This document shows, piece after piece, positions 63,677 to 64,000 of a DNA stretch of 64,000 nucleotides (positions are counted from its first letter, which is position 1; the number at the start of each line of letters is the position of its first letter). Below the pieces are notes generated by a model. That model made no database searches and was not told the DNA's origin. It saw nothing but the letters and a program-made list of their open reading frames with translations. This DNA is from Pseudomonas syringae (GTDB lineage: Bacteria; Pseudomonadota; Gammaproteobacteria; Pseudomonadales; Pseudomonadaceae): the NCBI RefSeq assembly GCF_001698815.1, contig NZ_LGSI01000068.1, forward strand, positions 248,001-312,000, read 5' to 3'. Position numbers and translations under genes: made by a program.

Positions 63677-64000
63677 ATGAACATCAAGATTGAGGCGCTG
63701 ATCGCACGCAAGATCGGCTTCGCCTCCCACCAGAACGCCGTCCCGCTTGTACGTGAACTGAGTCTCTGGAACCAAGAAGAAACAAACTTTGAGAACCTTA
63801 CCCTGACATTGAGCACGGACCCAGACTTTGTCGAAAGCCGGACTTGGCATATCGACCGCATTCACGCGGGTGATCGCCTCAGCATCTCTGAGCGCGACAT
63901 CAAGCTCAATGCTGGTTATCTGTCCGGACTGACTGAAAGCCTGAGCGCCGATGTGGTCATGCGCCTTTCCCAAGGCGACAATTTACTTGTCGAACAGCGC
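63677..64000 (+). CDS. DUF4011/DUF3320-type helicase protein, N-terminal part (cut by window end)
   Basis: The frame from ATG 63677 has GGAG seven bases upstream and stays open to the window edge (108 codons). The opening residues (IEALIARKIGFASHQNAVP, then TWHIDRIHAGDRLSISERD, then LSGLTES) match in my judgement the N-terminal end of large DUF4011/DUF3320 proteins. Those carry a superfamily 1 helicase and often a Vsr-like nuclease and include anti-phage proteins. Only the N terminus is visible, so the catalytic parts cannot be checked. Confidence 0.6.
   Translation, partial: MNIKIEALIARKIGFASHQNAVPLVRELSLWNQEETNFENLTLTLSTDPDFVESRTWHIDRIHAGDRLSISERDIKLNAGYLSGLTESLSADVVMRLSQGDNLLVEQR

Overview
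The window reads as a chromosomal segment of a fluorescent or plant-associated Pseudomonas. This is judged from the gene families and GC-rich codon use, not from any search. Coding density is high, with many LysR-regulated transport and catabolic operons. One AT-rich insert (about 11.6-20.1 kb) interrupts this background. The window opens inside a chemotaxis receptor gene and closes inside a large gene that looks like a helicase-type defence protein.

Layout. (1) 0.8-11.6 kb: a catabolic cluster with a TRAP transporter, a GntR regulator with its own palindromic operator, an SDR dehydrogenase, a BKACE enzyme, an SMP-30 lactonase and two MFS carriers. It is interrupted by an NfeD/slipin pair. 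(2) 11.6-20.1 kb: an accessory region with an orphan 181-aa gene, about 1 kb of repeat-bearing non-coding DNA, a tniA-tniB-tniQ (Tn5053/Tn7-like) transposition module, and cargo (an XRE regulator with a palindromic operator, a zinc-ribbon protein, and a two-gene unit whose first product ends in a DUF2384-like segment). (3) 20.1-24.7 kb: a polar amino-acid ABC transporter with a cystathionine-lyase-type PLP enzyme and a divergent LysR gene. (4) 24.8-36.0 kb: a copper-flavoured region with three His/Met-rich small membrane proteins, a PepSY membrane protein, three TonB-dependent receptors, CopC, a broken Cys-rich copper-storage-type fragment, and an apparently Tat-exported DJ-1 protein related to isonitrile hydratase.

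(5) 37.0-48.5 kb: a LysR-controlled operon that joins a Pot-type ABC importer, a three-subunit HcnABC/opine-oxidase-like flavoenzyme, a RidA imine deaminase, a histidine ammonia-lyase and an exported alpha/beta hydrolase. It reads as a pathway that frees histidine from an N-substituted precursor and then deaminates it. (6) 48.7-54.0 kb: a second ABC transporter, PLP lyase and LysR module with the same plan as (3). (7) 54.0-59.5 kb: nikEDCBA with divergent nikR and a textbook NikR operator between them. (8) 60.0-62.1 kb: mesX-mesD, an oxygen-linked folate-independent methionine synthase pair. (9) 62.1-64.0 kb: a tiny basic protein gene, a GNAT gene and the start of a DUF4011/DUF3320-type protein.

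Regions 3, 4, 6, 7 and 8 share a theme of metal and sulfur-amino-acid acquisition. The most interesting candidates for undescribed biology are the exported isonitrile-hydratase-like protein within the copper region, the histidine-liberating oxidase/RidA/HutH operon, and the unexplained transposon cargo.
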